Origin: Ruegeria sp. ANG-S4
GTDB taxonomy: Bacteria > Pseudomonadota > Alphaproteobacteria > Rhodobacterales > Rhodobacteraceae
Assembly: GCF_000814005.1 (NCBI RefSeq)
Contig: NZ_JWLK01000001.1
Location: 682,001 to 746,000 of the forward strand
DNA: 64,000 nt
Direction of reading: 5' to 3'
Shown piece after piece: positions 27,195 to 40,238 of the stretch. The translations under genes and the position numbers were made by a program. Numbering within the stretch: the stretch's first letter is position 1; each line of letters begins with the position of its first letter. The notes beneath the pieces were generated by a model. That model worked only from the letters and a program-made list of their open reading frames with translations, did no database searches and was not told where the DNA came from.

Positions 27195-27962
27195 TCAGAA
27201 CCGATCTTTTCTAGACCTGATTTCCGCGAAAACAGCCGCAGGTTCAGCGTTCTGCATCCCCAGATGCGCCTGAATCGCTGGATCCGTGGCGCGTAAAAAC
27301 GGGTTTGTTGCCTTTTCTTGCGACAATTTCGCTGGAACCGTGGGATGTCCGGCGGCTCTTGCCGCATCAACCGCCGCTGCCCGGGCCTTGAGATCTGGAT
27401 TGTCGGGATCGACCGTCAGCGCGAATTTCGCGTTGGATTGTGTATATTCGTGACCGGAGTAAACAATCGTTTCGTCAGGAAGCGCCGCCAGTTTTCCAAG
27501 TGACTCCCACATTTGCGACGGGGTGCCTTCGAACAAGCGTCCGCATCCAAGAGCCATCAGACTATCTGCCGTGAACACAGCATCGGACTTTGGCATGTAG
27601 AACGCGATGTGGCCGACCGTGTGGCCGGAAACATCCAGAACTTCGACCGGCTCTTCGCCTATGTAGAATGTGTCGCCCTCAACCACAGCAAGATCGAGTT
27701 TCGGCAACCGATGTTCATCCGCCTTGGCCCCAACCACCCGTGCAGGTTGCTTTTCCAATATACCGCTCAGCCCGTCCACATGATCCCAGTGATGGTGCGT
27801 CAATAGGAAATGGCTCAACCGCCAGCCACGCGCCTCCAGTTCTTCCAGAATCGGGCCGGGTTCCGGTGCGTCGATCAATGCGGTCTCGCCACTTGCGGCG
27901 TCATGGGCCAGAAAGGCGTAGTTGTCGCTGAGGCACGGGATGGTGACGATCTCAAGAGGCAT
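27195..27962 (-). CDS. gloB: Hydroxyacylglutathione hydrolase (glyoxalase II)
   Basis: This 255-residue metallo-beta-lactamase-fold enzyme hydrolyses S-lactoylglutathione to lactate and glutathione, completing methylglyoxal detoxification. The [10 protein letters not shown] motif near 56 binds the two metals, and further ligands sit in VSGHTVGH and VYSGHEYT. The length is normal. It is divergent from the methyltransferase gene, whose start is 62 nt away. It precedes clpA on the same strand, but a 173-nt gap separates them. Confidence 0.95.
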   Translation of the reverse strand: MPLEIVTIPCLSDNYAFLAHDAASGETALIDAPEPGPILEELEARGWRLSHFLLTHHHWDHVDGLSGILEKQPARVVGAKADEHRLPKLDLAVVEGDTFYIGEEPVEVLDVSGHTVGHIAFYMPKSDAVFTADSLMALGCGRLFEGTPSQMWESLGKLAALPDETIVYSGHEYTQSNAKFALTVDPDNPDLKARAAAVDAARAAGHPTVPAKLSQEKATNPFLRATDPAIQAHLGMQNAEPAAVFAEIRSRKDRF

Positions 27963-28023
27963 GGCCTTTTGCCCTTTCGTTGCTAGACTGCGCCCAGCTA
28001 AGCCGATTGACCGGGTGTCCGCA

Positions 28024-28758
28024 ATGCATCTTGATGTGCAGGATCTGAGGAATTTCTATTACCGCAGCACATTGGGTCGTGCGGCGCAGGCGGCTATTCG
28101 CGGGCGGCTTACCGATCTTTGGCCCGAAGCAAAGGGCCAGACCGTGGTTGGGTTCGGTTTTGCCGTTCCGCTGTTGCGCCCCTATCTGGCCGACGCGCGG
28201 CGCGTGATTGGATTGATGCCGGGCCCTCAGGGCGTCATGCCGTGGCCCGCAGGGATGCCTAACGTGTCCGTCCTGACGGAAGAAACGCTCTGGCCGATCG
28301 AGACCGGCCATGTAGACAAGCTGGTTGTCATGCATGGGCTGGAAACCAGCGAGCGACCAAGTCAGCTGCTTGAGGAATGCTGGCGCGTTCTCGGTCCGGG
28401 GGGGCGGGTGCTGTTTGTGGTCCCGAACCGCGCCGGTTTGTGGTCTCGGTCCGACCGCACGCCGTTTGGCTATGGGCGCCCATATTCGGCCACGCAACTG
28501 GAAAGCCAATTGCGTGAGCATCACTTCATCCCCGAAAACCACTGCTCGGCACTGTATCTGCCACCTTCCTACCGTCGGTTCTGGTTAAAATCCGGCGGGC
28601 TGATTGAAAAAACGGGCCAACGCCTGCCGACGGTTATGGCCGGCGGGGTTCTGATGGTCGAAGCCAGCAAGCAAATCCGCCCGCGCAGTGGCAGCGTGAC
28701 AAAAGATGCAGCAAAACGACCAATCAAAGCCCTTGACGGGTTGCTGAAACCGGCCTGA
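28024..28758 (+). CDS. SAM-dependent methyltransferase domain protein
   Basis: This protein of 244 residues has a class I methyltransferase-like fold. [15 protein letters not shown] near 40 corresponds to the SAM-binding glycine loop, although its glycines are fewer than usual. [18 protein letters not shown] near 115 is a very typical methyltransferase strand 4-5 motif. I start at the ATG of [13 protein letters not shown]; an upstream frame runs into the gloB promoter region. It is divergent from gloB, and such genes next to gloB are common in roseobacters, but the substrate is unknown. Confidence 0.8.
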   Translation: MHLDVQDLRNFYYRSTLGRAAQAAIRGRLTDLWPEAKGQTVVGFGFAVPLLRPYLADARRVIGLMPGPQGVMPWPAGMPNVSVLTEETLWPIETGHVDKLVVMHGLETSERPSQLLEECWRVLGPGGRVLFVVPNRAGLWSRSDRTPFGYGRPYSATQLESQLREHHFIPENHCSALYLPPSYRRFWLKSGGLIEKTGQRLPTVMAGGVLMVEASKQIRPRSGSVTKDAAKRPIKALDGLLKPA

Positions 28759-28909
28759 GAACCGTTATGCCCGGCACCGCGTCGCAAGGGCGTAAATTGC
28801 GGGAAATAGGTCACAGGAATCGCAAAAAGCTGCACTTTGGTAACATTTTTCACCCCATCTAACCGGTCCAAAGGGTCGCACTTGGGTTAACCTTTTGAAT
28901 CTAAACATT

Positions 28910-28937
28910 TTGTGGATAAATCTGTTACCGCTATATT
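28910..28937 (+). promoter_or_regulatory. Probable promoter of the atpHAGDC operon
   Basis: TTGTGG and TATATT are spaced by 16 bases. This would give a leader of about 130 nt before atpH that contains an imperfect GC hairpin (CCCCGCCC with GGACGGGG, 28985-29005) followed by TTTCTT. The remainder of the 314-nt gap after the methyltransferase gene shows nothing else. Confidence 0.5.
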
Positions 28938-29072
28938 ATATTGCTAGCTTGGTTCGGCTCTGCTACATCCCCGGTGATTTTGATCCCCGCCCTTTATGGA
29001 CGGGGTTTCTTCACGCCCCCGGGGTAGCTGCCGCAACGCGAATTCGGGGCCCAAAATATCGGAAGGGTGGAC

Positions 29073-29633
29073 GTGTCCGAACCAGCTTCGATTTCCACAG
29101 GCATTGCTGAACGCTATGCCACCGCGATCTTTGAGATCGCCAAAGAGAATAATGACCTCGCAGGTCTGGAAACCGGCATCAACGATTTGGCAGCAGCTTT
29201 GGGCGAAAGCGCCGACTTGCGCGACCTGATCGCCTCGCCTTTGATTTCGCGCGCCGATCAGGAAAGCGCGATCACCGCAATCGCCGACAAGATGGACCTG
29301 CACGCAATCCTGCGCAACACGCTGGGCTTGATGGCAGAGAAGCGCCGCCTGTTCGTCGTTCCGCAACTGATTCAGGTGCTGCGCACCATGCTGGCCGATG
29401 AGCGGGGCGAAGTGACCGCCGATGTTGCCTCGGCCAAGGCGCTGACCAAGACCCAGGTGGAAAACCTGTCCAAGACGCTGTCCGAGCGCGTGGGCAAGAC
29501 CGTGACAATAAATGCGACCGTTGATGAAAGCCTCATCGGCGGTCTTGTCGTTAAAGTGGGCTCGAAAATGATCGATAGCTCGATCCGTTCGAAGCTGAAC
29601 TCCCTACAGAATGCAATGAAAGAGGTCGGATAA
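29073..29633 (+). CDS. atpH: ATP synthase F1 delta subunit
   Basis: The delta subunit (186 residues) links F1 to the peripheral stalk of ATP synthase. GIAERYATAIFEIAKEN at the N terminus and the C-terminal segment SLIGGLVVKVGSKMIDSSI are family signatures. I chose the GTG at 29073 (SEPASIS) because GGAAGG lies 6 nt before it; the GTG at 29067 directly abuts that site. It is the first gene of atpHAGDC, with atpA starting immediately after its stop. Fo genes are not nearby, as is normal for Rhodobacterales, which keep them in a separate operon. Confidence 0.96.
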   Translation: MSEPASISTGIAERYATAIFEIAKENNDLAGLETGINDLAAALGESADLRDLIASPLISRADQESAITAIADKMDLHAILRNTLGLMAEKRRLFVVPQLIQVLRTMLADERGEVTADVASAKALTKTQVENLSKTLSERVGKTVTINATVDESLIGGLVVKVGSKMIDSSIRSKLNSLQNAMKEVG

Positions 29634-31172
<1,539 letters not shown>

Positions 31173-31184
31173 TAGGAGGTTCCG

Positions 31185-33508
<2,324 letters not shown>

Positions 33509-33520
33509 GGAGTATCCCTG

Positions 33521-33931
33521 ATGGCAAACACGATGCAATTTGACCTCGTCAGCCCCGAGCGGAGCCTTGCTTCGCTTGAGGCCAGCGCGGTCCAGCTACC
33601 CGGCGCAGACGGGGACATGACGGCGATGCCCGATCATGCCCCCACCATCACCACGCTGCGCCCGGGCATCCTGAAGGTCGAGGCACCCGAAGGGGCCAGC
33701 GAGTATCTGGTCACGGGCGGGTTCGCCCAGATCAACGGCGACAGCCTGTCGGTTCTGGCCGAAAAGGCCATTCCGGTTGCCGAAGTGACGCGTTCGCATC
33801 TGGACGACCTGATCGCCGAGGCCCGCGCCTCGCACGAGGCGGCGAAGGAAAGCGATGATCAGACCATCGTTGACGACGCCGCCAAACTGCTGGCCGACAT
33901 GGAAGCCCTTGGAACGCATATGAGCCTTTAA
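33521..33931 (+). CDS. atpC: ATP synthase F1 epsilon subunit
   Basis: The epsilon subunit (136 residues) is part of the rotor and can inhibit ATP hydrolysis. The N-terminal beta-sandwich ([24 protein letters not shown] and [12 protein letters not shown]) is well conserved. The C-terminal helical part is present but shows little of the usual inhibitory basic pattern. It is the last gene of the operon and is followed 25 nt later by a strong terminator. A GGAG site lies 8 nt upstream of the ATG. Confidence 0.94.
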   Translation: MANTMQFDLVSPERSLASLEASAVQLPGADGDMTAMPDHAPTITTLRPGILKVEAPEGASEYLVTGGFAQINGDSLSVLAEKAIPVAEVTRSHLDDLIAEARASHEAAKESDDQTIVDDAAKLLADMEALGTHMSL

Positions 33932-33956
33932 ACGGCTCACAAAGAACGTAATATTG

Positions 33957-33989
33957 AAAACGGCCCTGTGAAAGCAGGGCCGTTTTTTT
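33957..33989 (+). terminator. Terminator of the atp operon
   Basis: AAAACGGCCCTG-TGAAAG-CAGGGCCGTTTTTTT forms a strong stem with a long T run, 25 nt after the atpC stop. Confidence 0.92.
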
Positions 33990-34049
33990 ATCGTGCCATT
34001 AACGGCTTGCCAAAGTAAGCTTTGGATATTCAAACATAATGAAAACAGA

Positions 34050-34400
34050 ATGAAAAAATTTCAAACGCATCCGATTGGGGTTGATCAAGGTGAGGAAGTC
34101 CTGTTTTCCGAGTTTGCGGATGGCGGAGATATGTGGACTGGCACGGGACCGCGCGAACGTAAGGTCGCAATCCAGTTCAGCGAGGCCTTTCGCAGCCCAC
34201 CATTGGTTCAGATCGGTGTGTCCCTATGGGACGTCGATACCTCTTCAGCATTGCGGGCCGAGGTTCAGGCAGAAGACATCACGCCCGTCGGATTCAACGC
34301 TGTTTTCCGCACATGGTCCGACACCCGGATCGCCCGAATTCGCGCGACCTGGATGGCGATCGGTGAAGTCGCCCATGCGGACGATTGGAACATTTCCTAG
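34050..34400 (+). CDS. H-type lectin domain protein
   Basis: This 116-residue protein consists of little more than an H-type lectin domain. The conserved pattern is visible: VAIQFSEAFRSPPLVQIGVS, then ITPVGFNAVFRTWSDTRIARI and WMAIGE. Such domains, first known from snail agglutinin and Dictyostelium discoidins, bind sugars. There is no signal peptide, so it may be cytoplasmic or leave by another route. The ATG at 34050 is preferred; a longer frame from 33993 begins inside the terminator. It lies just after the atp operon terminator, with no clear promoter. Its role is unknown. Confidence 0.75.
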   Translation: MKKFQTHPIGVDQGEEVLFSEFADGGDMWTGTGPRERKVAIQFSEAFRSPPLVQIGVSLWDVDTSSALRAEVQAEDITPVGFNAVFRTWSDTRIARIRATWMAIGEVAHADDWNIS

Positions 34401-34444
34401 CATTGTCAGCAGGTTGCGGCAGTTGCCGATTGGCTTTGGCAGTC

Positions 34445-34876
34445 TCAGTAGTTCGAGTACCGGAAGTTTACAACTTCGTCATTCTGGATCGCGCAGTGTG
34501 CTTTGATATAGCTGCGTGCGTCGCTGCGATCGCTTGACCGCGCGACCTCGAGGTCAATCAGGTCAATTCCATCTGCGTTCGTGGTATAGGAGAGCGTGCG
34601 CTCGAAATCCACGGCGTAGTACCCTTGGTTCGCCATCGCCTTGTGAGTGCGATGCATGCACAAACCAATCGCATTCTCTTTCGGCGATACATCGGGGTGT
34701 TTTTTGTAATCCGACCCGTGCTTGTGATGATGGTGTGCAATGGATGCCCCCAAAACCCCAAGCGCCACCCCGGCAATAAGTGCCCCGGCATCATCGGCCC
34801 GCGCAGGGGCAGGGGACAGTGAGGTCGCAGCGGCGAGGGCGCAAATGGTTCCGGCAGTAACGAAGTTGAGGCGCAT
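34445..34876 (-). CDS. Secreted small protein, unknown function
   Basis: This protein of 143 residues has a signal peptide (MRLNFVTAGTICALAAATSL, cleavage probably near ARA-DD). After it come a short glycine/alanine hydrophobic stretch (ALIAGVALGVLGASIA) and a His-rich HHHHKHGSDYKKH segment. The rest contains two Cys residues (LCMHR and AHCAI) that could form a disulfide. The start at 34876 has GGAAGAG upstream. It lies downstream of prs on the same strand after 156 nt. No function can be given; a periplasmic metal-binding role is only suggested by the histidines. Confidence 0.7.
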   Translation of the reverse strand: MRLNFVTAGTICALAAATSLSPAPARADDAGALIAGVALGVLGASIAHHHHKHGSDYKKHPDVSPKENAIGLCMHRTHKAMANQGYYAVDFERTLSYTTNADGIDLIDLEVARSSDRSDARSYIKAHCAIQNDEVVNFRYSNY

Positions 34877-35032
34877 GAGACTCTTCCTTGGGTGACCCGC
34901 TTGATTGGCGACCGATACGGTCTGCACCGAACCTAAACTGAGGATTGTGCCCAAGGCCAGATTTTTTCCAATCCAAATGCAAAGCAAGAACCGATCGCAC
35001 AGACGGGCAAGTGTCCGGCATCGCGCAACGCG

Positions 35033-36052
35033 TCAGTCCATATGATAAAGCGACTCGTAAATTGGTGTCAGCGTCTTGTCCTCGAACAGCGATGACACGC
35101 TTGTCCCGTTCCAAATGTTCATTATCGCCTGCGTGAAAATGGGCGCGGTGGGAACAATCCGAATATTGGGCGCTTTGCCCACCTCGGGCGTGGGCTGAAT
35201 GGTGTCGGTCAGCACCAGCGACTTCATAACTGAATTGGTCACACGCTCAACCGCCGGTCCACTCATGACGCCGTGTGTGATGTAGGAATGCACTTCTTTC
35301 GCACCGTTATCCAATAGGACCTGCGCCGCTTTGCACAGCGTACCGGCCGTGTCGCACATGTCATCAACAATCAGGCAAATCTTGTCTTTGACGTCGCCGA
35401 TCACGGTCATTTCGGCCACTTCTCCGGCCTTCTCGCGGCGCTTGTCCACGATGGACAGCGGTGCTTCGATCCGCTTGGCCAGCTCTCGGGCTCGCGCAAC
35501 GCCGCCCACATCCGGAGACACGACCATGATTTCATCCATCTGATCCCTAAATTGGGTTTTGACATCCAGCGCAAAGATGGGCGATGCGTACAGGTTGTCG
35601 ACCGGCATATCAAAGAAACCCTGGATCTGCGCGGCATGCAGGTCCATCGTCAGGATCCGCTCGATCCCCGCGCCCGTCAGCATATTCGCAACCAGTTTGG
35701 CGCTGATCGGCGTGCGCGCCTTGGTGCGTCGATCCTGGCGGGCATATCCGAAATAGGGGATCACCGCGGTGATCCGCTGGGCGGACGACCGCCGCAGCGC
35801 GTCCGCAATGATCAACAGTTCCATCAGGTTGTCATTGGCCGGGTTCGAAGTCGGCTGGATAATGAACATATCCTCGCCGCGCACGTTTTCGAACACTTCG
35901 ACGAAAATCTCGCCATCATTGAACCGCTCGACCCGCGCATCGACCAAACCCTGATCGACGCCGCGATGCAGGCTCATGCGGCGGGCAATGGTTTCGGCAA
36001 GCGGAAGATTTGCGTTCCCAGCAATAAGCTTGGGTTCGTGAAGTGTCGGCAT
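35033..36052 (-). CDS. prs: Ribose-phosphate pyrophosphokinase
   Basis: PRPP synthetase makes phosphoribosyl pyrophosphate from ribose-5-phosphate and ATP, feeding purine, pyrimidine, histidine and NAD synthesis. The 339 residues include [17 protein letters not shown] near 65, the catalytic flexible loop [17 protein letters not shown] near 105 and the PRPP-binding motif [14 protein letters not shown] near 225. The ATG at 36052 (MPTLHEPKL) is preferred over one ten codons upstream. It is divergent from the isomerase gene at 36161, with 108 nt between the starts. Confidence 0.97.
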   Translation of the reverse strand: MPTLHEPKLIAGNANLPLAETIARRMSLHRGVDQGLVDARVERFNDGEIFVEVFENVRGEDMFIIQPTSNPANDNLMELLIIADALRRSSAQRITAVIPYFGYARQDRRTKARTPISAKLVANMLTGAGIERILTMDLHAAQIQGFFDMPVDNLYASPIFALDVKTQFRDQMDEIMVVSPDVGGVARARELAKRIEAPLSIVDKRREKAGEVAEMTVIGDVKDKICLIVDDMCDTAGTLCKAAQVLLDNGAKEVHSYITHGVMSGPAVERVTNSVMKSLVLTDTIQPTPEVGKAPNIRIVPTAPIFTQAIMNIWNGTSVSSLFEDKTLTPIYESLYHMD

Positions 36053-36160
36053 CGGCTGATTATCCCCGGGCAGCAATGGCAATGTGACAGATTCGTGATG
36101 TTGACACCGCTTAGCATGGCCTTACCGTCCCGCAAAGGTAACGCAGCGGAGAAAGTGAAC

Positions 36161-36763
36161 ATGGCCCAGATTGACTACTATTTTGCGACAATTTCGCCCT
36201 ACAGCTATCTGGCCGGGACACGGTTGGAAGAGATCGCGGCCAAGCATGGTGCGACGATCAATTACAAACCGCTGGATATCATCGCATTGTTCGGCAGAAC
36301 CGGCGGCGTCCCACCCAAGGACCGCCATATCTCGCGCATTGAATACCGCGCACAGGAACTGCTTCGGCAATCAAGCAACCTCGGGATGGATTTCAATCTG
36401 CAACCCGCGCATTGGCCAACCAATGCCGCACCTTCATCTTACGCGGTGATCGCCGCAACCAAGGATGGTTCCGGGGATGTCGGCAAACTGTGTCATTCCT
36501 TTCTTCGCGCCTGTTGGGCCGAAGAAAAAGACATTGCCGAAGACGCCGTCATTCGCGACTGCCTTGAAGACGCCGGGTTCGATGCCGGCCTTGCTGATAG
36601 CGGTTTGCTTGTCGGGGCCGAAACCTACGCCGCCAATCTTGAAGAGGCGGTTGATCGCGGCGTTTTCGGCGCGCCCTTTTACATAACCCCCGACGACCAA
36701 AGGTTCTGGGGACAGGACCGCCTGACGGATCTGGACCGTCACTTGGAAACGCTGAAGGACTAA
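36161..36763 (+). CDS. 2-hydroxychromene-2-carboxylate isomerase family protein
   Basis: This protein of 200 residues has the DsbA/glutathione transferase kappa fold. IDYYFATISPYSYLAG at the N terminus is the HCCA isomerase signature; in known enzymes the Ser of SPYSYL activates glutathione. FGAPFYITPDDQRFWGQDRL near the C terminus is the conserved cis-Pro end. NahD-type members isomerise 2-hydroxychromene-2-carboxylate in naphthalene breakdown, but most bacterial homologues have unknown substrates and no aromatic pathway genes are nearby. GGAG lies 9 nt before the ATG. Confidence 0.88.
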   Translation: MAQIDYYFATISPYSYLAGTRLEEIAAKHGATINYKPLDIIALFGRTGGVPPKDRHISRIEYRAQELLRQSSNLGMDFNLQPAHWPTNAAPSSYAVIAATKDGSGDVGKLCHSFLRACWAEEKDIAEDAVIRDCLEDAGFDAGLADSGLLVGAETYAANLEEAVDRGVFGAPFYITPDDQRFWGQDRLTDLDRHLETLKD

Positions 36764-36790
36764 AGCCAATCGGAGCCGCGCACCCGCTTG

Positions 36791-36852
36791 CTTCATCTGG
36801 CCGGAAATATCCCGGGGGAGCCGCAGCTTGCTGCGGCGGGGGCAGAGCCCCC
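36791..36852. repeat. Roseobacter-type GC-rich intergenic repeat, copy B
   Basis: This copy is the reverse complement of copy A: CTTCATCTGGCC, then AAATATCCCGGGGGAG, a GCCGCAGC-TTG-CTGCGGC hairpin and GGGGGCAGAGCCCCC. It lies between two convergent genes, where it could act as a terminator for either. Confidence 0.7.
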
Positions 36853-36858
36853 ATCTTC

Positions 36859-37893
36859 CTACAGTAACGCCAGGAACTGATCGATCTGATCCTCTGTGAT
36901 GGACCAGTCGCAAACAAGTCGGCACGCCAGCATCTCTTCTTCGTCCGTCCCTTCCAACGCGCTGCCCCACAGGTGATAAACGGCGCCCGCACGATGCAGG
37001 TTCCGATGTACGCGGCGCGGAAAGCTGGCGAAGATCATGTTGGCCTGTGGCTCGTACAGAAAGTCGGCCCCAACTGCCCGCAGCCCGTCAGCCAAACGCG
37101 CGCAATTGGCATTTGCCATGCGTGCCGACCTTAACCATAGGTCGTCCCGCAGATACGCTGCGAACTGAGCGGACAAGTAGCGGTGCTTGGAAAACAGATG
37201 AGCACCGCGCTTGCGACGCAATTCAAACTCCCAAGCCTTGCTTTCGTCGAAAAAGACAACGGCCTCAACGCCCATCAGACCGTTCTTGGTGCCGCCGAAG
37301 CTGACCGCATCAACACCGGCTTTCCACGTCATCTGTGCCGGCGAACAATTCAATGCGACCAGTGCATTGGCAAACCGGGCACCGTCCATGTGAACGGGCA
37401 GATTGAACTCTTTGGCAACGCCGCACAGTGCCTGCAACTCATCCAGCGAATAGACCGATCCGCGTTCGGTGACCTGAGTGATCGAAACAGGCCCACGTTG
37501 CGGCCCATGCACACCCCGAGTTTCTTCCCCCTCGATTGCGCCACGCAGCGCGTTTGGCGTCATCTTGTCGCCGCCCGGAACAAGGGTCAGTTTGGCACCT
37601 GTGTAGAACTCGGGCGCGTTGCATTCGTCCTCATGGATATGCGCGACGGGCGAGCAGAACACCGTCTCCCACGGTTTCGAAAGCGTCGCCAAGGCCAGCG
37701 CGTTTGCCGCCGTTCCCGTCGCCACAAGATATACCGCAGCGCCGGGCGCTTCAAAGATACCTCGTATCCGGTCGCGTACCTCGTTCATCAGCGTATCAGC
37801 GCCATAGGCCATCTCGTAACCCTGATTGGCTTCGGCCAGGGTGGCCAGCACCTCGGGATGAATGGGGCCGGAATTGTCAGAGGCAAAATGCAT
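36859..37893 (-). CDS. Low-specificity L-threonine aldolase
   Basis: This 344-residue PLP enzyme splits threonine or allo-threonine into glycine and acetaldehyde. The N-terminal MHFASDNSGPIHPEVL, the His of SPVAHIHEDEC near 92 and the PLP lysine in SFGGTKNGLMG near 204 are family features. The start is placed at the ATG of MHFASDNS, whose first base is shared with the stop of the upstream ycgN-like gene; a longer frame lies inside that gene. It is the last gene of a compact ribF - ycgN-like - aldolase run on the minus strand. Confidence 0.92.
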   Translation of the reverse strand: MHFASDNSGPIHPEVLATLAEANQGYEMAYGADTLMNEVRDRIRGIFEAPGAAVYLVATGTAANALALATLSKPWETVFCSPVAHIHEDECNAPEFYTGAKLTLVPGGDKMTPNALRGAIEGEETRGVHGPQRGPVSITQVTERGSVYSLDELQALCGVAKEFNLPVHMDGARFANALVALNCSPAQMTWKAGVDAVSFGGTKNGLMGVEAVVFFDESKAWEFELRRKRGAHLFSKHRYLSAQFAAYLRDDLWLRSARMANANCARLADGLRAVGADFLYEPQANMIFASFPRRVHRNLHRAGAVYHLWGSALEGTDEEEMLACRLVCDWSITEDQIDQFLALL

Positions 37894-38366
37894 CAGTTCG
37901 GTTCCTCGATGATATAGTCTTCCCACTCTTCCATGGGGGTCTCGAATTCGGACACGGTGCGCCCCTGAACGGACACGCCTGCGGCATGAACACTGTCCGG
38001 CGTCCCGGATATCAGAGGATGCCAGTCATAGAGAGGCTTGCCCTCCCACAACAACCTGTAGGCGCAGGTTTGGGGTAACCAATAGGCGTGATCGTCGATG
38101 TTATCAGGCCGCATGACGATGCATTCGGGCACGAATTGATGGCGGATGTCATATTGCGTGCAGCGGCAGGTTTCATCGTCCAGCAGGCGGCAGGCAACGC
38201 ACGTCAACGCGACCTCGCCCGTATCTTCGTCTTCCAGCTTGTTGAGGCAGCATTTGCCGCAGCCGTCGCACAGGGCCTCCCATTCCTGCGGGTTCATCTT
38301 ACGCAGGGGCTTGCGCTCCCAATATCTGGGGGCCAGACCGGTTCTGGTGATGGGGTCACGGCTCAT
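37893..38366 (-). CDS. YcgN family cysteine cluster protein (UPF0260)
   Basis: This 157-residue protein belongs to the UPF0260/YcgN family. Eight or more cysteines, including the clusters LCDGCGKCCLNKL and TCVACRLLDDETCRCTQY and the later PECIVMRP and TCAYRL, probably bind a metal or Fe-S centre. The biochemical role is not known. The gene overlaps ribF by 4 nt at its start and the threonine aldolase gene by 1 nt at its end, so translation of the three is probably coupled. Confidence 0.93.
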   Translation of the reverse strand: MSRDPITRTGLAPRYWERKPLRKMNPQEWEALCDGCGKCCLNKLEDEDTGEVALTCVACRLLDDETCRCTQYDIRHQFVPECIVMRPDNIDDHAYWLPQTCAYRLLWEGKPLYDWHPLISGTPDSVHAAGVSVQGRTVSEFETPMEEWEDYIIEEPN

Positions 38367-39295
38367 ATCTTTGTCAGGATGCCGCGCGCCGTGTCGCAGT
38401 CGTCCCGCATTTGAGAAATCAGTCCGTCAAGCCCATCGAACTTCATTTCAGGCCGCAGGAATTCCACCAGCCCCACGGACAGTGTCGCGCCGTAAAGGTC
38501 GCCGGAGAAATCGAACAGAAACGTCTCGATATTGGGCACTTCGCCGTTGAACATGGGGCGCGTGCCAACAGAAGCAGCCCCAAAATAGCTGCCCATGTGC
38601 GGCCCATTCAGGACATCGACCAACACAGCATAGACACCGAACTTAGGTGGATGCAGCCCTTCGATCGACATGTTGGCCGTCGGGAAGCCAAGCTCGCGCC
38701 CGCGCTGTTCGCCACCAATGACCTCACCCTCGATACGATGCCAGTGGCCCAGCATCGCAGCCGCGTCGCGTGGCCGACCGTCCGACAGCGCCGCCCGAAT
38801 TGCGGTTGAGGACACGACATTTTCCGATTTTTCCATAAGCGGCGCAATCGTTACGTCAAAACCCATCTGATCACCAAAGCGAACCAAATCGCCGGCCGTG
38901 CCGACACGACCCTTGCCAAAGCAAAAGTCGGCACCAACAACCACATGTGCCAGTCCCAGACCGTCGCAGATAACGTTCCGAGCGAATTCTTCCGGTGTCA
39001 GCCCAGCCAGCGCCGCATTGAAAGGCAATTCATAGAGCTTTTGAACACCAAGTTTTTCAAGTCGGTGCGCGCGGGCATTGCCGCGCATCAGGCGAAAGGG
39101 TGGGGCGTCTGGCGCGAAATACTCGCGCGGGTGCGGCTCAAATGTGAGAACGCCCAAAGGGGCCTCGGGTGCAACGCTATGTGCCAGTTCAATCACCGAG
39201 CGGTGCCCAACATGAACGCCGTCAAAGTTCCCGATCGCAACACTGGCACCTCGGTCCTCGGGTGTGACAAACTGAAAGTCTCGGATGATCTGCAT
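38363..39295 (-). CDS. ribF: Bifunctional riboflavin kinase / FAD synthetase
   Basis: This 310-residue enzyme phosphorylates riboflavin to FMN and adenylates FMN to FAD. The N-terminal nucleotidyltransferase domain (about 1-180) has GNFDGVHVGHRSVIELA near 22 with the HxGH motif, and the ISSTAIR-type segment VSSTAIRAAL near 160. The C-terminal kinase domain (about 185-305) has GRELGFPTANM near 200. It is the first gene of the ribF - ycgN-like - threonine aldolase run. Only a weak ribosome-binding site precedes the ATG. Confidence 0.96.
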   Translation of the reverse strand: MQIIRDFQFVTPEDRGASVAIGNFDGVHVGHRSVIELAHSVAPEAPLGVLTFEPHPREYFAPDAPPFRLMRGNARAHRLEKLGVQKLYELPFNAALAGLTPEEFARNVICDGLGLAHVVVGADFCFGKGRVGTAGDLVRFGDQMGFDVTIAPLMEKSENVVSSTAIRAALSDGRPRDAAAMLGHWHRIEGEVIGGEQRGRELGFPTANMSIEGLHPPKFGVYAVLVDVLNGPHMGSYFGAASVGTRPMFNGEVPNIETFLFDFSGDLYGATLSVGLVEFLRPEMKFDGLDGLISQMRDDCDTARGILTKI

Positions 39296-39694
39296 GCGAA
39301 CTGCCTAACGGGACTGCGAAGCGGGTTCAAGCATATGATGTGCAATGGGAAGGGGCGTAATCCACAGACGTGATTGATCAAATCGCGTGGTGGTGTTTCG
39401 GTTGTTCCGGATTTCTGGCATGGCACCGTTTGCAAAGCGCAGCGTCAGAACAAGGACGCGAAGAGCCGGCAAAAGGCAAGCCAAAGATCGATGTGGGTAT
39501 GCGCTTACAAGACAACGGGCAAGAAAATGACCGAAGAGTGCAAATGCCTCGACCTCGGTTCCGACCCGATCAAAGGTCTTTGACCAGCGTGGGAGGAATT
39601 ACGGAGTTTTCACTTCGAAGCTCGCGGAACGGAAACCAAAATCGCTCGCAAAAAGAGCGCGACGTCGCGCGCTCGACGTGCAAGATGCCAGGCG
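39296..39694. other. Intergenic region of 399 nt without a recognised gene
   Basis: This gap between the MaoC dehydratase gene and ribF, both on the minus strand, is unusually long for this stretch. It contains only short frames with no recognisable protein and no clear terminator, repeat or RNA. It should include the ribF promoter. The bases near 39640-39680 carry several GCG/CGC palindromic steps (GAGCGCGACGTCGCGCGCTC), which could form a small hairpin. Confidence 0.4.
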
Positions 39695-40138
39695 CTAGTC
39701 GAATTTCCGTGATGGCGCCAGAACCATCGCTTCGCCGACCAGAACCTTTTTACCTTCCACCGAACAATGGCAATCCAACTTGACCCGGCGTTTGGCATGA
39801 TCGATGTCGGTCACCTTGACTTCTGCATAAACCATGTCGCCGGGGCGGACCGGGGCCAGAAATTTCAAAGACTGACCCATGTAAACCGTGCCGTGGCCGG
39901 GGAGCTGTTCGCCGATAACGGCCGAGATCAGGCCGGCTGTCAGCATGCCATGGGCGATACGACCTTCAAAGATCGTGTCGCGCGCATAAGCATCGTCCAG
40001 ATGAACCGGGTTCCGGTCGGTCGACACTTGCGCGAACATCTCAATGTCTTCGTCCGTCACCACTTTGCGCAGGTGCCGCGACATGCCCATTTCAATGTCT
40101 TCGATACAGATCGTTCCGCGCGGAAGGTTATCCAACAT
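39695..40138 (-). CDS. MaoC family dehydratase
   Basis: This protein of 147 residues is a single hotdog-fold MaoC domain. The hydratase motif VSTDRNPVHLDD near 40 keeps the catalytic Asp and His, unlike the fusion protein at 1120-2508. IAHGMLTAGLISAVIGEQLPG is also typical. It probably hydrates an enoyl-CoA. The start at 40138 (MLDNLPRGTIC) has GAGGG just upstream; a longer frame to 40213 does not. It lies between the HAD phosphatase gene and ribF, on the same strand. Confidence 0.9.
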   Translation of the reverse strand: MLDNLPRGTICIEDIEMGMSRHLRKVVTDEDIEMFAQVSTDRNPVHLDDAYARDTIFEGRIAHGMLTAGLISAVIGEQLPGHGTVYMGQSLKFLAPVRPGDMVYAEVKVTDIDHAKRRVKLDCHCSVEGKKVLVGEAMVLAPSRKFD

Positions 40139-40238
40139 GTCGCCCTCATCCAAGTTCATCGGGCAACAAAAAGTCAAAGTAGATACCCGATTGGCAACTT
40201 TATTACTTCGCAACCGCAGAAAATCAAGTCTTTTCTAA

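Noticed and set aside
39374..39583. Short plus-strand frame in the maoC-ribF gap
   Set aside because: The product shows no known motif and no good start; treated as non-coding.
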